The position numbers and the translations under genes were made by a program. Shown here piece after piece: positions 51,125 to 60,937 of a stretch of 64,000 nt of DNA. The notes beneath the pieces were generated by a model, which had not been told where the DNA came from, did no database searches, and saw nothing but the letters and a program-made list of their open reading frames with translations. Origin of the DNA: JAJDNS01 sp963578825. Its GTDB lineage: Bacteria; Acidobacteriota; Vicinamibacteria; Fen-336. Location of the stretch: NCBI GenBank assembly GCA_963578825.1, contig CAUZDW010000003.1, forward strand, positions 103,630 to 167,629. Reading direction: 5' to 3'. Within the stretch, counting starts at the first letter, position 1, and each line of letters starts with the position of its first letter.

Positions 51125-52420
51125 CTAGACGAGAAGGCCGATCGGCTTCTCGAGGAGCCGGCGGATCTCGGCCAGGAATCGGGCGGCCAGAGCGCCGTCG
51201 ACGGCCCGGTGATCCACGCTCAGCGTGAGCTTCATGCGGTGCCCGATCTCGATCCGGTCTTCGACCACCACCGGCTCTTTCCTCACTGCGCCCACCGCGA
51301 GGATGCAGCTCTCCGGAGGGTTGATGATCGCCGTGAACTCGGTGACGTCGAGCATCCCGAGGTTCGACACGGTGAAGGTCGACCCCGTGAACTCTTCCGG
51401 CTTGAGCTTGCGCTCACGGGCCCGCTCGGCCAACTCCTTGATCTCCCGTGCGATCTCGCCCACGGTCTTGCGGTCGGCATCCCGCACCACCGGCGTGATC
51501 AGCCCGTCGGGAATGGCGACCGCGATACCGACGTGGACGCCGGCATGGGTGACGATCCTGTCCTCGGCCCACGAGGCGTTCACCATCGGGAACCGGGCGA
51601 GCGCCTTTCCACAGGCCTTCACCACCAGGTCGTTGAAGGAGACCTTGACTTCCTCTGCCTCGACGATCTGCTTTCTGAGCCCGACGGCCCGGTCCATCGC
51701 GACGTCCATGGTGACGTAGAAGTGGGGTGCCGAGAACTTGCTCTCCGAGAGCCGGCGGGCGATGGTGCGCCGCATGTTCGAGAGGGCGATCTCCGTCCCC
51801 GGCACCACCGCGGGCACGCCGGCCGCCGCCGGTGTCGCGGGCCGGGACACAGGCACGGGCGAAACCAGGTAGCCCTCCACGTCGCGCTTGATGATTCGTC
51901 CGCCGGGTCCGGACCCGGAGATCGTCTCGAGGGGGACGTTGCGACGGGCTGCGATGGCCCGGGCGAGCGGGCTCGACTTGACCCGCTCGCCGGGTGCCCC
52001 CGTGGGAAAGCTCACCACCGAGGCCGCCGCGGCTACCGGTGCGGCCGGCTGTGCAGGCGGGGGGGGAGAGGCGGCGGGCGGAGGCGGGGAGGGCGCAGTC
52101 GGTGCTGGCGACGGCGCCGCCGGCTCCGGGGCCCGCTGCGCCTCGGCTTCGGCCTCGGCAAGGAGCGCCGAGATGTCCTCGTCCGCTTCGGCAATGACTC
52201 CGATGAGCGTGCCGACCGGCGCCTTGCCTCCGGCCTGGACGAGGATCTTCCGGAGGATGCCCGTGCCCAGGGCCTCCATCTCCATGTTGGCCTTGTCCGT
52301 CTCGATCTCGGCCAGGACGTCCCCGACCTTGACCGCCTCGCCCTCCTGCTTGCTCCAGCTCACGACGCTGCCCTCCTCCATGGTGGGAGACAGCTTGGCG
52401 AGAACGACCTTGGTCACCAT
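51125..52420 (-). CDS. pdhC: Pyruvate dehydrogenase E2, dihydrolipoyl acetyltransferase
   Basis: Core of the PDH complex, 431 aa. A single N-terminal lipoyl domain has the modified Lys in EIETDKANMEMEA (about residue 43). A Pro/Ala linker, the peripheral-subunit-binding domain (VKSSPLARAIAARRNVPLETI, then GSGPGGRIIKRDVEGYL) and the catalytic domain with TVSNLGMLDV and the active-site SVDHRAVDGALAARFL follow. Could serve another 2-oxoacid dehydrogenase; the pyruvate assignment rests on the E1 type and its usual annotation. No E3 (lpd) gene is in the window. Confidence 0.9.
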   Translation of the reverse strand: MVTKVVLAKLSPTMEEGSVVSWSKQEGEAVKVGDVLAEIETDKANMEMEALGTGILRKILVQAGGKAPVGTLIGVIAEADEDISALLAEAEAEAQRAPEPAAPSPAPTAPSPPPPAASPPPPAQPAAPVAAAASVVSFPTGAPGERVKSSPLARAIAARRNVPLETISGSGPGGRIIKRDVEGYLVSPVPVSRPATPAAAGVPAVVPGTEIALSNMRRTIARRLSESKFSAPHFYVTMDVAMDRAVGLRKQIVEAEEVKVSFNDLVVKACGKALARFPMVNASWAEDRIVTHAGVHVGIAVAIPDGLITPVVRDADRKTVGEIAREIKELAERARERKLKPEEFTGSTFTVSNLGMLDVTEFTAIINPPESCILAVGAVRKEPVVVEDRIEIGHRMKLTLSVDHRAVDGALAARFLAEIRRLLEKPIGLLV

Positions 52421-52455
52421 GGGCTACGGCTCCTGAACAGCGCACCGGCGCGCGA

Positions 52456-53433
52456 TCACCGGTAGAGCACCTGGTGGACGGCGTCGACAATCTGCTTCGG
52501 CTGGGGGAGGAACACCTTCTCCAGCTTCTTCGAGTACGGCATCGGGACGTCGGCCGCGGTGACTCGCAGGATGGGCGCGTCGAGGTCGTCGAAGCAGCTG
52601 CGCTGGACCCGGTCCGCGATCTCCGCGCCGAAACCCGCGTAGCGCCATCCCTCCTCGATCACCACGCAACGGTTGGTCTTGCGCACCGAGTCGAAGATCA
52701 GCTCGTCGTCCAGGGGCCGGAGCGTCCGGGGGTCGACGACCTCGGCCTCGATTCCGTTCGCGGCCAAGAGGTCCGCCGCCTCCAGTGCCCGCTGCACGGA
52801 CCGGCTCCAGGCCACCAGGGTGACGTCCTTGCCCACGCGCTTCACGTCCCCGAGACCCAGCGGGATCGTGTAGTCCCCCTCGGGGACCTCGCCCTTGAGG
52901 TTGTAGAGGACCTCGTTCTCCATGAAGATCACCGGGTTGTCGTCCCGGATCGCGGACTTCAGCAGGCCCTTGGCGTCGGCGGGGGTCGAGGGCATGGCCA
53001 CCACCAGGCCGGGCACGTGGGCGAACCAGCTCTCGAAAGCCTGGGAGTGCTGAGCGGCGACCTGGGCGGCGGCCCCAGAGGGACCTCGCAGCACCATGGG
53101 GCAGCGCACCTGGCCGCCTGACATGTACCTGTACTTGGCGGCGTGGTTCACGATCTGGTCGAGGGCGAGAAGCGAGAAGTTGAACGTCATCATCTCGGCG
53201 ATGGGCCGCATGCCGACGAACGCCGCGCCCACCGCCACACCCGCGATCGCTTCCTCGGCGATGGGCGTGTCTCGCACGCGCCACTCTCCGAACTCCTGGA
53301 TCAGGCCCTGTGTGACCTTGTACGGCCCTTGGTAGTGCCCCACCTCCTCGCCGATCAGGAAGACGGTGGGGTCGCGGCGCATCTCCTCGCCGATCGCTTC
53401 GTTCAGCGCCTCGCGCATGGTGAGTGTCGCCAC
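52456..53433 (-). CDS. pdhB: Pyruvate dehydrogenase E1 component, beta subunit
   Basis: 325 aa, transketolase-like pyrimidine-binding and C-terminal domains. Typical blocks: LTMREALNEAIGEEMRRDPTVFLIGEEV, YQGPYKVTQGLIQEFGEWRV, DTPIAEEAIAGVAVGAAFVGMRP and FESWFAHVPGLVVAMPSTPADAKGLLKSAIRDDNPVIF-type spacing. It pairs with the alpha subunit to decarboxylate pyruvate with TPP. Only 3 bp separate it from pdhA and 35 bp from pdhC. Confidence 0.94.
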   Translation of the reverse strand: MATLTMREALNEAIGEEMRRDPTVFLIGEEVGHYQGPYKVTQGLIQEFGEWRVRDTPIAEEAIAGVAVGAAFVGMRPIAEMMTFNFSLLALDQIVNHAAKYRYMSGGQVRCPMVLRGPSGAAAQVAAQHSQAFESWFAHVPGLVVAMPSTPADAKGLLKSAIRDDNPVIFMENEVLYNLKGEVPEGDYTIPLGLGDVKRVGKDVTLVAWSRSVQRALEAADLLAANGIEAEVVDPRTLRPLDDELIFDSVRKTNRCVVIEEGWRYAGFGAEIADRVQRSCFDDLDAPILRVTAADVPMPYSKKLEKVFLPQPKQIVDAVHQVLYR

Positions 53434-53436
53434 GGC

Positions 53437-54507
53437 TCAGCTCTCCACTCGGGCGGAGCTCCAGGCCGGGAGCTCTTCGGGTACTCGGTCCTCGGCCACC
53501 GAGCCGCGCCAGGCCGGCTCCTTGTCGGCCGCCCCGGCGGTGATGTAGGGCGAGCGGACGTAGACGTCCTCGAACAGCGTTTCCGGGTTCGGCCAGGGAC
53601 TCTCTTCCGCGAAGCGCACGGCGTCGTCCACCCGGGCGATCGCGTCCTTGTCCATGGCCGCAAGCTCCGTTTCCGGCACGGAATGGCTCTGTTGGACGTG
53701 CTTCGCGAAGCGGAGGACGGGGTCCTGGTTCATCATCTCCTCGACCTCCTCCCGCGTCCGGTACTTCCCCGGGTCGGACATCGAGTGCCCCCGGTAGCGG
53801 TAGGTCTCGGCCTCGAGCAGCGTCGGGCGCTTCTCCGTCCGGGCGCGCTCGATGGCTTCACCGAGGGCGTGGCGCACGGCGAGGAGGTCCATCCCGTCCA
53901 CGTCGGTGCGGGGCATGCCGTAGGCGCTGCCCCTTTGATAGAGGTCCTTCACCGAAGAGGCCCGGTCGATGGAGGTGCCCATTCCATAGCGGTTGTTCTC
54001 GATCACGAACACGACCGGCAACCCCCAGAGCGCGCTGACGTTGAGGGCCTCGTGGAAGGCGCCCTCGTTCACGGCTCCGTCGCCGAAGAAGCAGAGAACC
54101 ACTTGATCCGTTTCGCGCAAACGAATCGAATAGCCCATTCCGGCTGCGATGGGCAGGTGCCCTCCGACGATCCCGTCTCCGCCGAAGTTCCCCAGCGGGA
54201 CGTCGTAGAAGTGCATGCTGCCGCCCTTGCCGCGGCTGATGCCGCCGATCTTGCCGCACAGCTCGGCCATCAGCAACCGCGGATCCGTCCCGCGGGCCAG
54301 GGCGTACCCGTGATCCCGGTAGGAGGTGAGGAAATAGTCGTCGGGCCGGAGGAGACTCAGGGCCCCGACCGCCACGGCCTCCTGACCGATATAGAGGTGG
54401 AGGAAGCCGCCGATCTTGCCCTCCACGTACAGCTGGGCGCAGCGCTCTTCGAAGCGCCGAATGAGGAGCATTGTCCTGTACAGTGCCAACGCTTCGTCCC
54501 TGTCCAT
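53437..54507 (-). CDS. pdhA: Pyruvate dehydrogenase E1 component, alpha subunit
   Basis: 356 aa, TPP-binding subunit. TPP motif GDG-x-NxG in VLCFFGDGAVNEGAFHEAL followed by VVFVIENNRYGMGT, and MHFYDVPLGNFGGDGIVGGHLPIAAG before it. The RRFEERCAQLY and GGFLHLYIGQEAVAVG blocks at the N-terminus are also typical. First gene of the pdhABC operon on the minus strand. A TTGACG/TAAATA promoter lies upstream. Confidence 0.94.
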   Translation of the reverse strand: MDRDEALALYRTMLLIRRFEERCAQLYVEGKIGGFLHLYIGQEAVAVGALSLLRPDDYFLTSYRDHGYALARGTDPRLLMAELCGKIGGISRGKGGSMHFYDVPLGNFGGDGIVGGHLPIAAGMGYSIRLRETDQVVLCFFGDGAVNEGAFHEALNVSALWGLPVVFVIENNRYGMGTSIDRASSVKDLYQRGSAYGMPRTDVDGMDLLAVRHALGEAIERARTEKRPTLLEAETYRYRGHSMSDPGKYRTREEVEEMMNQDPVLRFAKHVQQSHSVPETELAAMDKDAIARVDDAVRFAEESPWPNPETLFEDVYVRSPYITAGAADKEPAWRGSVAEDRVPEELPAWSSARVES

Positions 54508-54552
54508 TCCGGTTATGGCTTACCCCCCCGCCGCGTGATGGGCGAAACTCCA

Positions 54553-54581
54553 TATTTACAACGAATTAACCGCCACGTCAA
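54553..54581 (-). promoter_or_regulatory. Putative pdhABC promoter
   Basis: On the minus strand TTGACG (54576-54581), a 17-bp spacer and TAAATA (54553-54558), in the only AT-rich patch of the 91-bp gap between the FHA gene and pdhA. The -35 is close to consensus, the -10 weak. Confidence 0.4.
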
Positions 54582-54598
54582 CGAAACGACGGCGGGGT

Positions 54599-55513
54599 TC
54601 AGAGGACGAGGGCGGCCCCGGCCGTGAGGACGAGGCCGAGGGCCAGCATGCCGAGCAGCGAGAGGGCAAAGGTGAGCTCGGCCTCGCCGGCTCCCGGCGC
54701 GCCCGGGGTCGAGCGACCCTCGAATACGGCGCGGACATCCGGGCGAAGCATATAGATCAAGACGGTCATCGAGGCGAAGGTGAACGGGCAGATGAAGAGG
54801 CCGAGCACGGCGGCTACGACCTGAAGGTGGCGTGACCAGCCCGCGCGCCCTCGCAGGCCCACGGCCATGAGGCCCGCGAAGGCCCCGAGAACGAGGCCCG
54901 CCCCACCGGCGAGAATCCCTCCGGCAGTCCTTTCGCCAAGGCTCATTGCCAGCGCGATGCCGAGGGCGACGGACATCGGGGCCAGAAGCGCCCAGAGAAG
55001 CGCCAGGGTGGTGATGGTGGGGGGAAGCCCGGCGGGCTGGGCAGGCCGGCTCGGTGTCCCCCGGCGGGGCGGCGGCCCGGCGGGCCCCCTGCCGCTCGAG
55101 CGTGAGGGGGGCGGGGGGAGCGGAGCGGTTCGCGACGCCGACGGCCCGGGGGCAGGGGCAGCATCGGCATGGGCATCATTGAGAAAATCCAGGTCGCCGG
55201 GGCCGATGACCACGGTCGCCGCGATCTCGGGCAGCACCTCGAGGATCGTCTCGCCGATTCGAATGGTGTCTCCGGGGCTGAGACGCGATCTCTCCAGCTT
55301 TCGGCCGTTGACGAACACGCCGTTGGCGCTCCCGGTATCCCTGACGACGAGGCCCATCTCGGTCTCCTCGAGGACGGCGTGTCGCCTCGAGCACCGGTCA
55401 TCGTTCAGCACGATGTCGCAGGACGGGTCGCGGCCGATGACCGCCACATTGCCCGTCAGGTCGATCTCGTGCGGCGTGCCTTCCGGATGGGAGACTTCGA
55501 GCCTCATTGTCAC
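54599..55513 (-). CDS. FHA-domain membrane protein
   Basis: 304 aa. N-terminal FHA domain (VAVIGRDPSCDIVLNDDRCSRRHAVLE, then VVRDTGSANGVFVNGRKLERSRLSPGDTIRIGE) with the phospho-Thr-binding GR, SRRH and NG residues. A Pro-rich linker (about 120-165) and four to five hydrophobic helices to the C-terminus follow. It probably senses phosphothreonine partners at the membrane; no kinase gene is near. Start ATG at 55513, with an alternative Met two codons in. Confidence 0.88.
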   Translation of the reverse strand: MTMRLEVSHPEGTPHEIDLTGNVAVIGRDPSCDIVLNDDRCSRRHAVLEETEMGLVVRDTGSANGVFVNGRKLERSRLSPGDTIRIGETILEVLPEIAATVVIGPGDLDFLNDAHADAAPAPGPSASRTAPLPPPPSRSSGRGPAGPPPRRGTPSRPAQPAGLPPTITTLALLWALLAPMSVALGIALAMSLGERTAGGILAGGAGLVLGAFAGLMAVGLRGRAGWSRHLQVVAAVLGLFICPFTFASMTVLIYMLRPDVRAVFEGRSTPGAPGAGEAELTFALSLLGMLALGLVLTAGAALVL

Positions 55514-55594
55514 TGCCGATGGTACGCGCTGGCGCGGGATTTGGCAGGGGTCGACTTCGGCACGGACGGCCGTGTAGCCTTGGAGACTGGAGAC

Positions 55595-58500
55595 ATGGCG
55601 CTAGGAGATCCGCAGGACCGGAAAGCCCGTCTTGGAGAGGTGCTGGAGATCATCAGTGAGAGCGCCGGCCCCGAGGATCGGGGTCTGGCCCTGAGCTTCG
55701 CGCCCCTGGTCTTCCAGGACATGCCGGTGCGCATCGCCCTGAACCTGCCGGCCGAGGCGGTGGCGGCACGGATCATGTCGCATTTCCACTTCGTCGCCCG
55801 GGAGATGCCGCCGTCCCACCAGCTCTATCACGGTCTCCCGGGGATTCACGTGGCGGTGTGGAACCCGGAGGAGGAGACCGCGTGGGCGCTGGGGGGCGGG
55901 GCGGGTCTCCCCGTCTAGACGACCGTGGTCCAGACCCACACTCTGGACAAGCCCTTCATCTTCGACAGCCTGAAGAACTACTTCCAGAGGGCGGGCGTCC
56001 GCGTCTACGCCGCTGCCCACCCGATGTTCACGGTGCGGCGACAGTGGGAGAAGGTCGTCTCCTTCGGTGGCGTCCAGGACGAGGGCAGCCGGGAGAGCTA
56101 CACCTTCTTCCAGATCGAGGCGCTCGAGTCCAGGGACCGCCTCCGGCGGATGGAGCACGAGATCGTCTCCATGCTGAAGGCCGTCTTCCTGGCCGTCGAC
56201 GATTTCGGTGACATGCAGCGCTCCGTCCGGGAACAGCTGGGCCGGATCCACAGCCCGCGGGGCGATGCCGCCCAGCTGGCTTCGGCCAGCGCTTTCCTCG
56301 AGTGGCTTCTCGAGGACAACTACATCTTCATGGGCACGGTGTCCTACAAGGTGGGGCGCGACGGTCGCGCCTCGAGGGTGGACGAGTCTGCCAACGGAGC
56401 CTTCGCAGACCCCACGATCCTGCCCATCGTGTTTCCGGGGGTGGCCGAGCACGTCGAGACGCACATGCAGCCGAAGAGCGGTGATGGCCGCATCATCGAT
56501 CTCAACTTCTGCACCGGCCGGCACCATCTACCACCTTGATCCCCTCGAGGACCTGACGCTCAGGGAGTGGGATGAGCAGGGCCGCCTCAAGAGCCTGCTG
56601 TTCGTCCTGGGGCAGTTGCCCGCGGTGCTTTCGCCCAGCGCGCCGACGCCATCCCGATTCTCCGCGAGAAGCACCAGTGGCTGCTCGATCGCTGCGGGGC
56701 CGCCCGCCACTCGTACGTGTGGCGCAGGACTCGTGCCACGTTCAACCAGCTTCCCAAGGCGGAGCTGCTCTACGCAGACGTGGCCGACCTCAAGCGCATC
56801 ATCGATCGCATCGTCCACTTTGCCAGTGACGAGGAGATCATCGTGGCAGGTCGGCAGGGGCCGGGGTACGAGACCCTGTACGTGGCCTTCTCGAAGCTCA
56901 GGTACTCGTACCGTACGGAGCGCGACCTTCGTCGCGCCCTCGGCGAGGCCTTCGGCCCGGTCGCCGTGGCCACCTCGGTGAGCGCCGATGCGGTGAGAGT
57001 CCTGATCTTCTATTTCGACTCCGCCGCTCTGGACCATCCGCTGGACATGACCGAGGCGCGGAGGGTTGTCGTCTCCCTGGTCACGACCTGGGAGGACCAG
57101 ATCTCGGAGGAGCTGGAACGGGCCTTCGGTGAGAGAGAGGGCCGCCGGCTCCTCCGTCGCTACGTGACCTCCCAGACGCGCAGCGGCCTCTACCGTGCGG
57201 TGACGGCGCCGGCGGACGTTCCCGCGGACCTGGAGCGTCTCGAGCGTCTCGAGCGGCTCGAAACTCGTCTCGACGTCAGGATCGTGCCGCGGACCGAGGA
57301 GCGGGTCACGGTCATCCTCTACGCGGTCCGATCCCTGGATCTCACCGACATCCTCAAGACGATGCAGAACCTCGGGCTGACGGTCGTCGAAGAGCTGTGC
57401 ATCCCCCTGGACCTGCCTGACGGGCGGCGCTGTCTGATCTATCGGTTCCAGGTCGAGGCCCCCGCGCAACGAATCGCCGCGTTGCTCGAGGCCGAGGCCC
57501 GAGTCGACGAGGCCCTTCGCGCGCTGGACGAGGAGCGGGCCACGGACGATCCGCTCAACGCACTCATTCTCTCCGCGGGCCTCGGCTGGCGCGATGTCGA
57601 GGTCCTGGGCCTCATGAAGACCCAGATGGTGAAGAACTCGGTGATCGTGCCCGTGGGCTCGAAGGGCGGCTTTGTGCTCAAGGGCGAGGTCCCGCTCCGT
57701 CCGGCCCTCGACGGGTACCTGGTCGATCGCTACCGCGAGTACGTCTCCGGCCTTCTCGACGTCACCGACAACCGGGAGAACGGGCGCATTCTCCACCCGC
57801 CCGAGGTGGCCCGCCTCGACGGCGACGACGCCTACCTCGTCGTGGCTGCGGACAAGGGAACGGCGCATCTCTCCGACACCGCCAACTTAGTTTCCTCCCA
57901 GTACAGCTTCTGGCTGGGGGACGCGTTCGCGTCCGGCGGGAGTGTCGGGTACGACCACAAGAAGATGGGAATCACCGCCCGCGGAGAGTGGGAGTGCGTC
58001 CACCACCATTTTCGCACCCTGGGTCTCGAGATCCAGACCGACCCCTTCACCGTGGCGGCGATCGGGGACATGGGGGGCGACGTCTTCGGCAACGGGATGC
58101 TCCTCTCTCCCGCGATCCGCCTCGTCGCGGCGTTCAACCACGTCAACATCTTCCTGGACCCGAACCCCGATCCGGAAAAGAGCCTCGCCGAGAGACAGCG
58201 CCTCTTCGAGCTGCCTCGCTCGAGCTGGCGCGACTACGACAAGGCCCTGATCAGCAAGGGCGGCGGTGTCTTCGATCGTTCCGCCAAGGCGATTCCGATC
58301 TCGGAGGAGGTCCGAGCGCTCCTCGAGATCGAGACCAGGAGGCCCTCGGGCGAGGAGGTCGTCCGAAAGATCCTCACCGCCAGGGTGGACCTTCTCTACA
58401 ACGGCGGGATCGGAACGTACGTCAAGGCCGCGGCAGAGGAGCACGTGGAGGTCGGCGACCGGTCGAACGACAGGGTGCGGGTCGACGCCCGCGACGTTCG

Positions 58501-59416
58501 CGCGCGGGTCGTGGGCGAAGGCGGCAACCTGGGCTTCACCCAGCGGGCTCGGCTCGAGTACTGGGCGGCCGGCGGGCGGATCAACACCGATGCGGTGGAC
58601 AACTCGGGCGGTGTCGACGCCTCCGATCACGAGGTGAACATCAAGATCCTCCTCGACATGCTCTCCAAGAAGGGCTTGATCGAGGGGCGCAAGGAGCGCA
58701 ATCGGATCTTCCTGGAGATGACGGACGACGTGTCCGACCTGGTCCTGGCCGACAACCTCGGCCAGGCGCGGGCCATCAGCCTGGACAGGCTCCGAAGCGG
58801 CCGCGACTACGAGGCGTTCGTGGACCTCATCGACGACATGGCCGGAGCGGGGCTCCTCAACCGGAAGGACGAGTTCGTCCCGCGGCGCAAGAATTTGCTC
58901 TCGAGCTCCGATCGGAAGCGAGGGCTGCCGCGGCCTCTTCTCGGCGTCCTCCTCGGCTATGGGAAGATCTCCGCCTCTCAGCTCCTCCTCGAGACCGATT
59001 TTCCGGACACACCCGCGGCGCGACCCTTCCTGGACGGTTACTTCCCGGCACTCCTGCGCGAGCGGTTCTCGGACCACTTCGAAGCCCACGTGCTGCGCCG
59101 CGAGATCGTCGCCACCGTCGCCATCAACTACGTCGTCAACCGGGGTGGCGTGACGCTGCTGCCACGCCTCACCGGGGGGGGCGGAGATCGCCCTGGGCGA
59201 TGCGGTGGCGGCGTGGGTCGAAGTGGACCGCGAGGCGGAGGCGGATGCGGTTCGCGAGGGGCTCTTCGCCTCGGGCCGCTCGGCCAAGGAGGAGCACAGG
59301 GCGCTGCTCGAGGTCGAGGACGCCCTCGAGACCGCCGTACGCCAGCGGCTCTCTGGCGGCAAGGGGAAGAAGGCGGCCGGCTTTTTCCGCCCGATCCGAA
59401 AGCGTTTCGAGCCTAG
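55595..59416 (+). pseudogene. Large NAD-dependent glutamate dehydrogenase, one in-frame TAG and three apparent frameshifts
   Basis: About 1,270 codons. The N-terminus is at the ATG at 55595 (GGAG upstream): MALGDPQDRKARLGEVLEII. The frame is stopped by TAG at 55916-55918, where GAG would give LPVETTVVQTHTLDKPFIFD. Further breaks are near 56512-56524 (one extra base), near 56607-56625 (one missing) and in a G8 run at 59174-59181 (G7 restores LTGGAEIALGDAVAAWVEV). The catalytic core is intact: KNSVIVPVGSKGGFVLKG, YLVVAADKGTAHLSDTAN, GGSVGYDHKKMGITARGEWE and AIGDMGGDVFGNGMLLS. It deaminates glutamate to 2-oxoglutarate. The exact 3' end is uncertain; 59416 is the stop of the main frame. Confidence 0.8.
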
Positions 59417-59510
59417 TCCGCCTGGCTCATGGGGCGGTCGCGTCCTTTCGCCTATCATCCACTGGAGTGATGCTGTCGATGAACAACCCCATCCCTGGGA
59501 GAAGCGCCAC

Positions 59511-60872
59511 ATGACGACACACGTTTCTACGCTCCTGGACGCAGTCAAGGCCAAGAACCCGTCCGAGCCCGAGTTCCACCAGGCGGTCTTCGAGGTCGCC
59601 GAGTCGCTGGCCCTGGTCCTCGATCGCCATCCGGAGTACCGCCACGCCCGGATCCTCGAGCGGATCATCGAGCCCGAGCGGGTCATCCTCTTCCGGGTCC
59701 CGTGGGTCGACGATCAGGGGCAGGTGCAGATCAACCGCGGCTTCCGCATCGAGATGAACAGCGCCATCGGTCCCTACAAGGGCGGGCTGCGCTTCCACCC
59801 CTCCGTCAACCTCGGCATCCTCAAGTTCCTCGCCTTCGAGCAGGTCTTCAAGAACGCCCTCACCACCCTTCCCATGGGTGGGGGCAAGGGCGGCAGCGAC
59901 TTCGACCCCAAGGGCAAGAGCGACAACGAGGTGATGCGTTTCTGCCAGAGCTTCATGACCGAGCTCTTCCGTCATATCGGCGGGAACACCGACGTGCCCG
60001 CCGGCGACATCGGCGTAGGCGGCCGGGAGATCGGCTACCTGTTCGGGCAGTACAAGCGCATCCGGAACGAGTTCACCGGCGTCCTCACCGGGAAGGGCCT
60101 AAACTGGGGCGGCTCGCTCATTCGCCCCGAGGCCACCGGGTACGGCTGCGTGTACTTCGCCCAGGAGATGCTGCGGACCCGCGAGGAAACCCTCGAGGGC
60201 AAGTCGTGCCTGGTCTCGGGGAGCGGCAACGTGGCGCAGTTCACCGTGGAGAAGATCCTCGACCTGGGCGGCACGCCGGTCACGCTCTCCGATTCCAGCG
60301 GCTACGTGTACGACGAGTCCGGGATCGACCGTGACAAGCTGAAGTACGTCATGGACCTGAAGAACGTCCGACGGGGTCGGATCAAGGAGTATGCGGACGA
60401 GTTCAAGGGTGCCGTCTACACCGCCTCCGATCCCAGGCTGGACCACAACGCGCTGTGGGACCACAAGGCCCACTGCGCTTTTCCTTCGGCCACCCAGAAC
60501 GAGATCAACGGCACAGACGCCGCGAACCTGCTTCGGCAGGGCATCTACGTGGTCGCCGAGGGCGCGAACATGCCGTCGACAGTCGACGCGGCGAACCAGT
60601 TCGTCGACGCCGGAATCCTCTACGGGCCGGGCAAGGCCGCCAACGCCGGAGGCGTTGCCGTGTCCGGCCTGGAGATGGCTCAGAACAGCATGCGGTACGG
60701 CTGGACCCGGAAGGAAGTCGACGATCGACTCCAGCTCATCATGAGCAGCATCCACCAGGTGTGCGTCCAGACCGCCGAACGATTCCAGACCCCGGGCAAC
60801 TACGTGAACGGAGCGAACATCTCGGGCTTCCTCAAGGTCGCCGACGCGATGATCGACCAGGGCGTGGTCTAG
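59511..60872 (+). CDS. gdhA: Glutamate dehydrogenase, hexameric NADP-type
   Basis: 453 aa (E. coli GdhA is 447). Motifs: AIGPYKGGLRFHPSVNLGILKFLAFEQ, TTLPMGGGKGGSDFDPKGKS with the catalytic Lys region, DVPAGDIGVGGREIGYLFG, TGKGLNWGGSLIRPEATGYG and nucleotide-binding SGSGNVAQFTVEK. Close to the E. coli NADP enzyme, which assimilates ammonia. Start ATG at 59511 (GGGAGA upstream); the frame is open upstream only because of the indel in the preceding gene. It follows the NAD-GDH by about 95 bp. Confidence 0.95.
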   Translation: MTTHVSTLLDAVKAKNPSEPEFHQAVFEVAESLALVLDRHPEYRHARILERIIEPERVILFRVPWVDDQGQVQINRGFRIEMNSAIGPYKGGLRFHPSVNLGILKFLAFEQVFKNALTTLPMGGGKGGSDFDPKGKSDNEVMRFCQSFMTELFRHIGGNTDVPAGDIGVGGREIGYLFGQYKRIRNEFTGVLTGKGLNWGGSLIRPEATGYGCVYFAQEMLRTREETLEGKSCLVSGSGNVAQFTVEKILDLGGTPVTLSDSSGYVYDESGIDRDKLKYVMDLKNVRRGRIKEYADEFKGAVYTASDPRLDHNALWDHKAHCAFPSATQNEINGTDAANLLRQGIYVVAEGANMPSTVDAANQFVDAGILYGPGKAANAGGVAVSGLEMAQNSMRYGWTRKEVDDRLQLIMSSIHQVCVQTAERFQTPGNYVNGANISGFLKVADAMIDQGVV

Positions 60873-60937
60873 CCCGTCCGCCCCGCTGTGCCCACCGCGC
60901 CCCGTGCTAGTCTTCCGGTCTCGGAAGGCGCCCCCCA

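Noticed and set aside
59205..59510. gdhA read as a 555-residue fusion with the tail of the large GDH
   Set aside because: The frame is continuous only because of the G8 run indel and absence of a stop. GdhA has its own ATG and ribosome site at 59511 and standard length from there.
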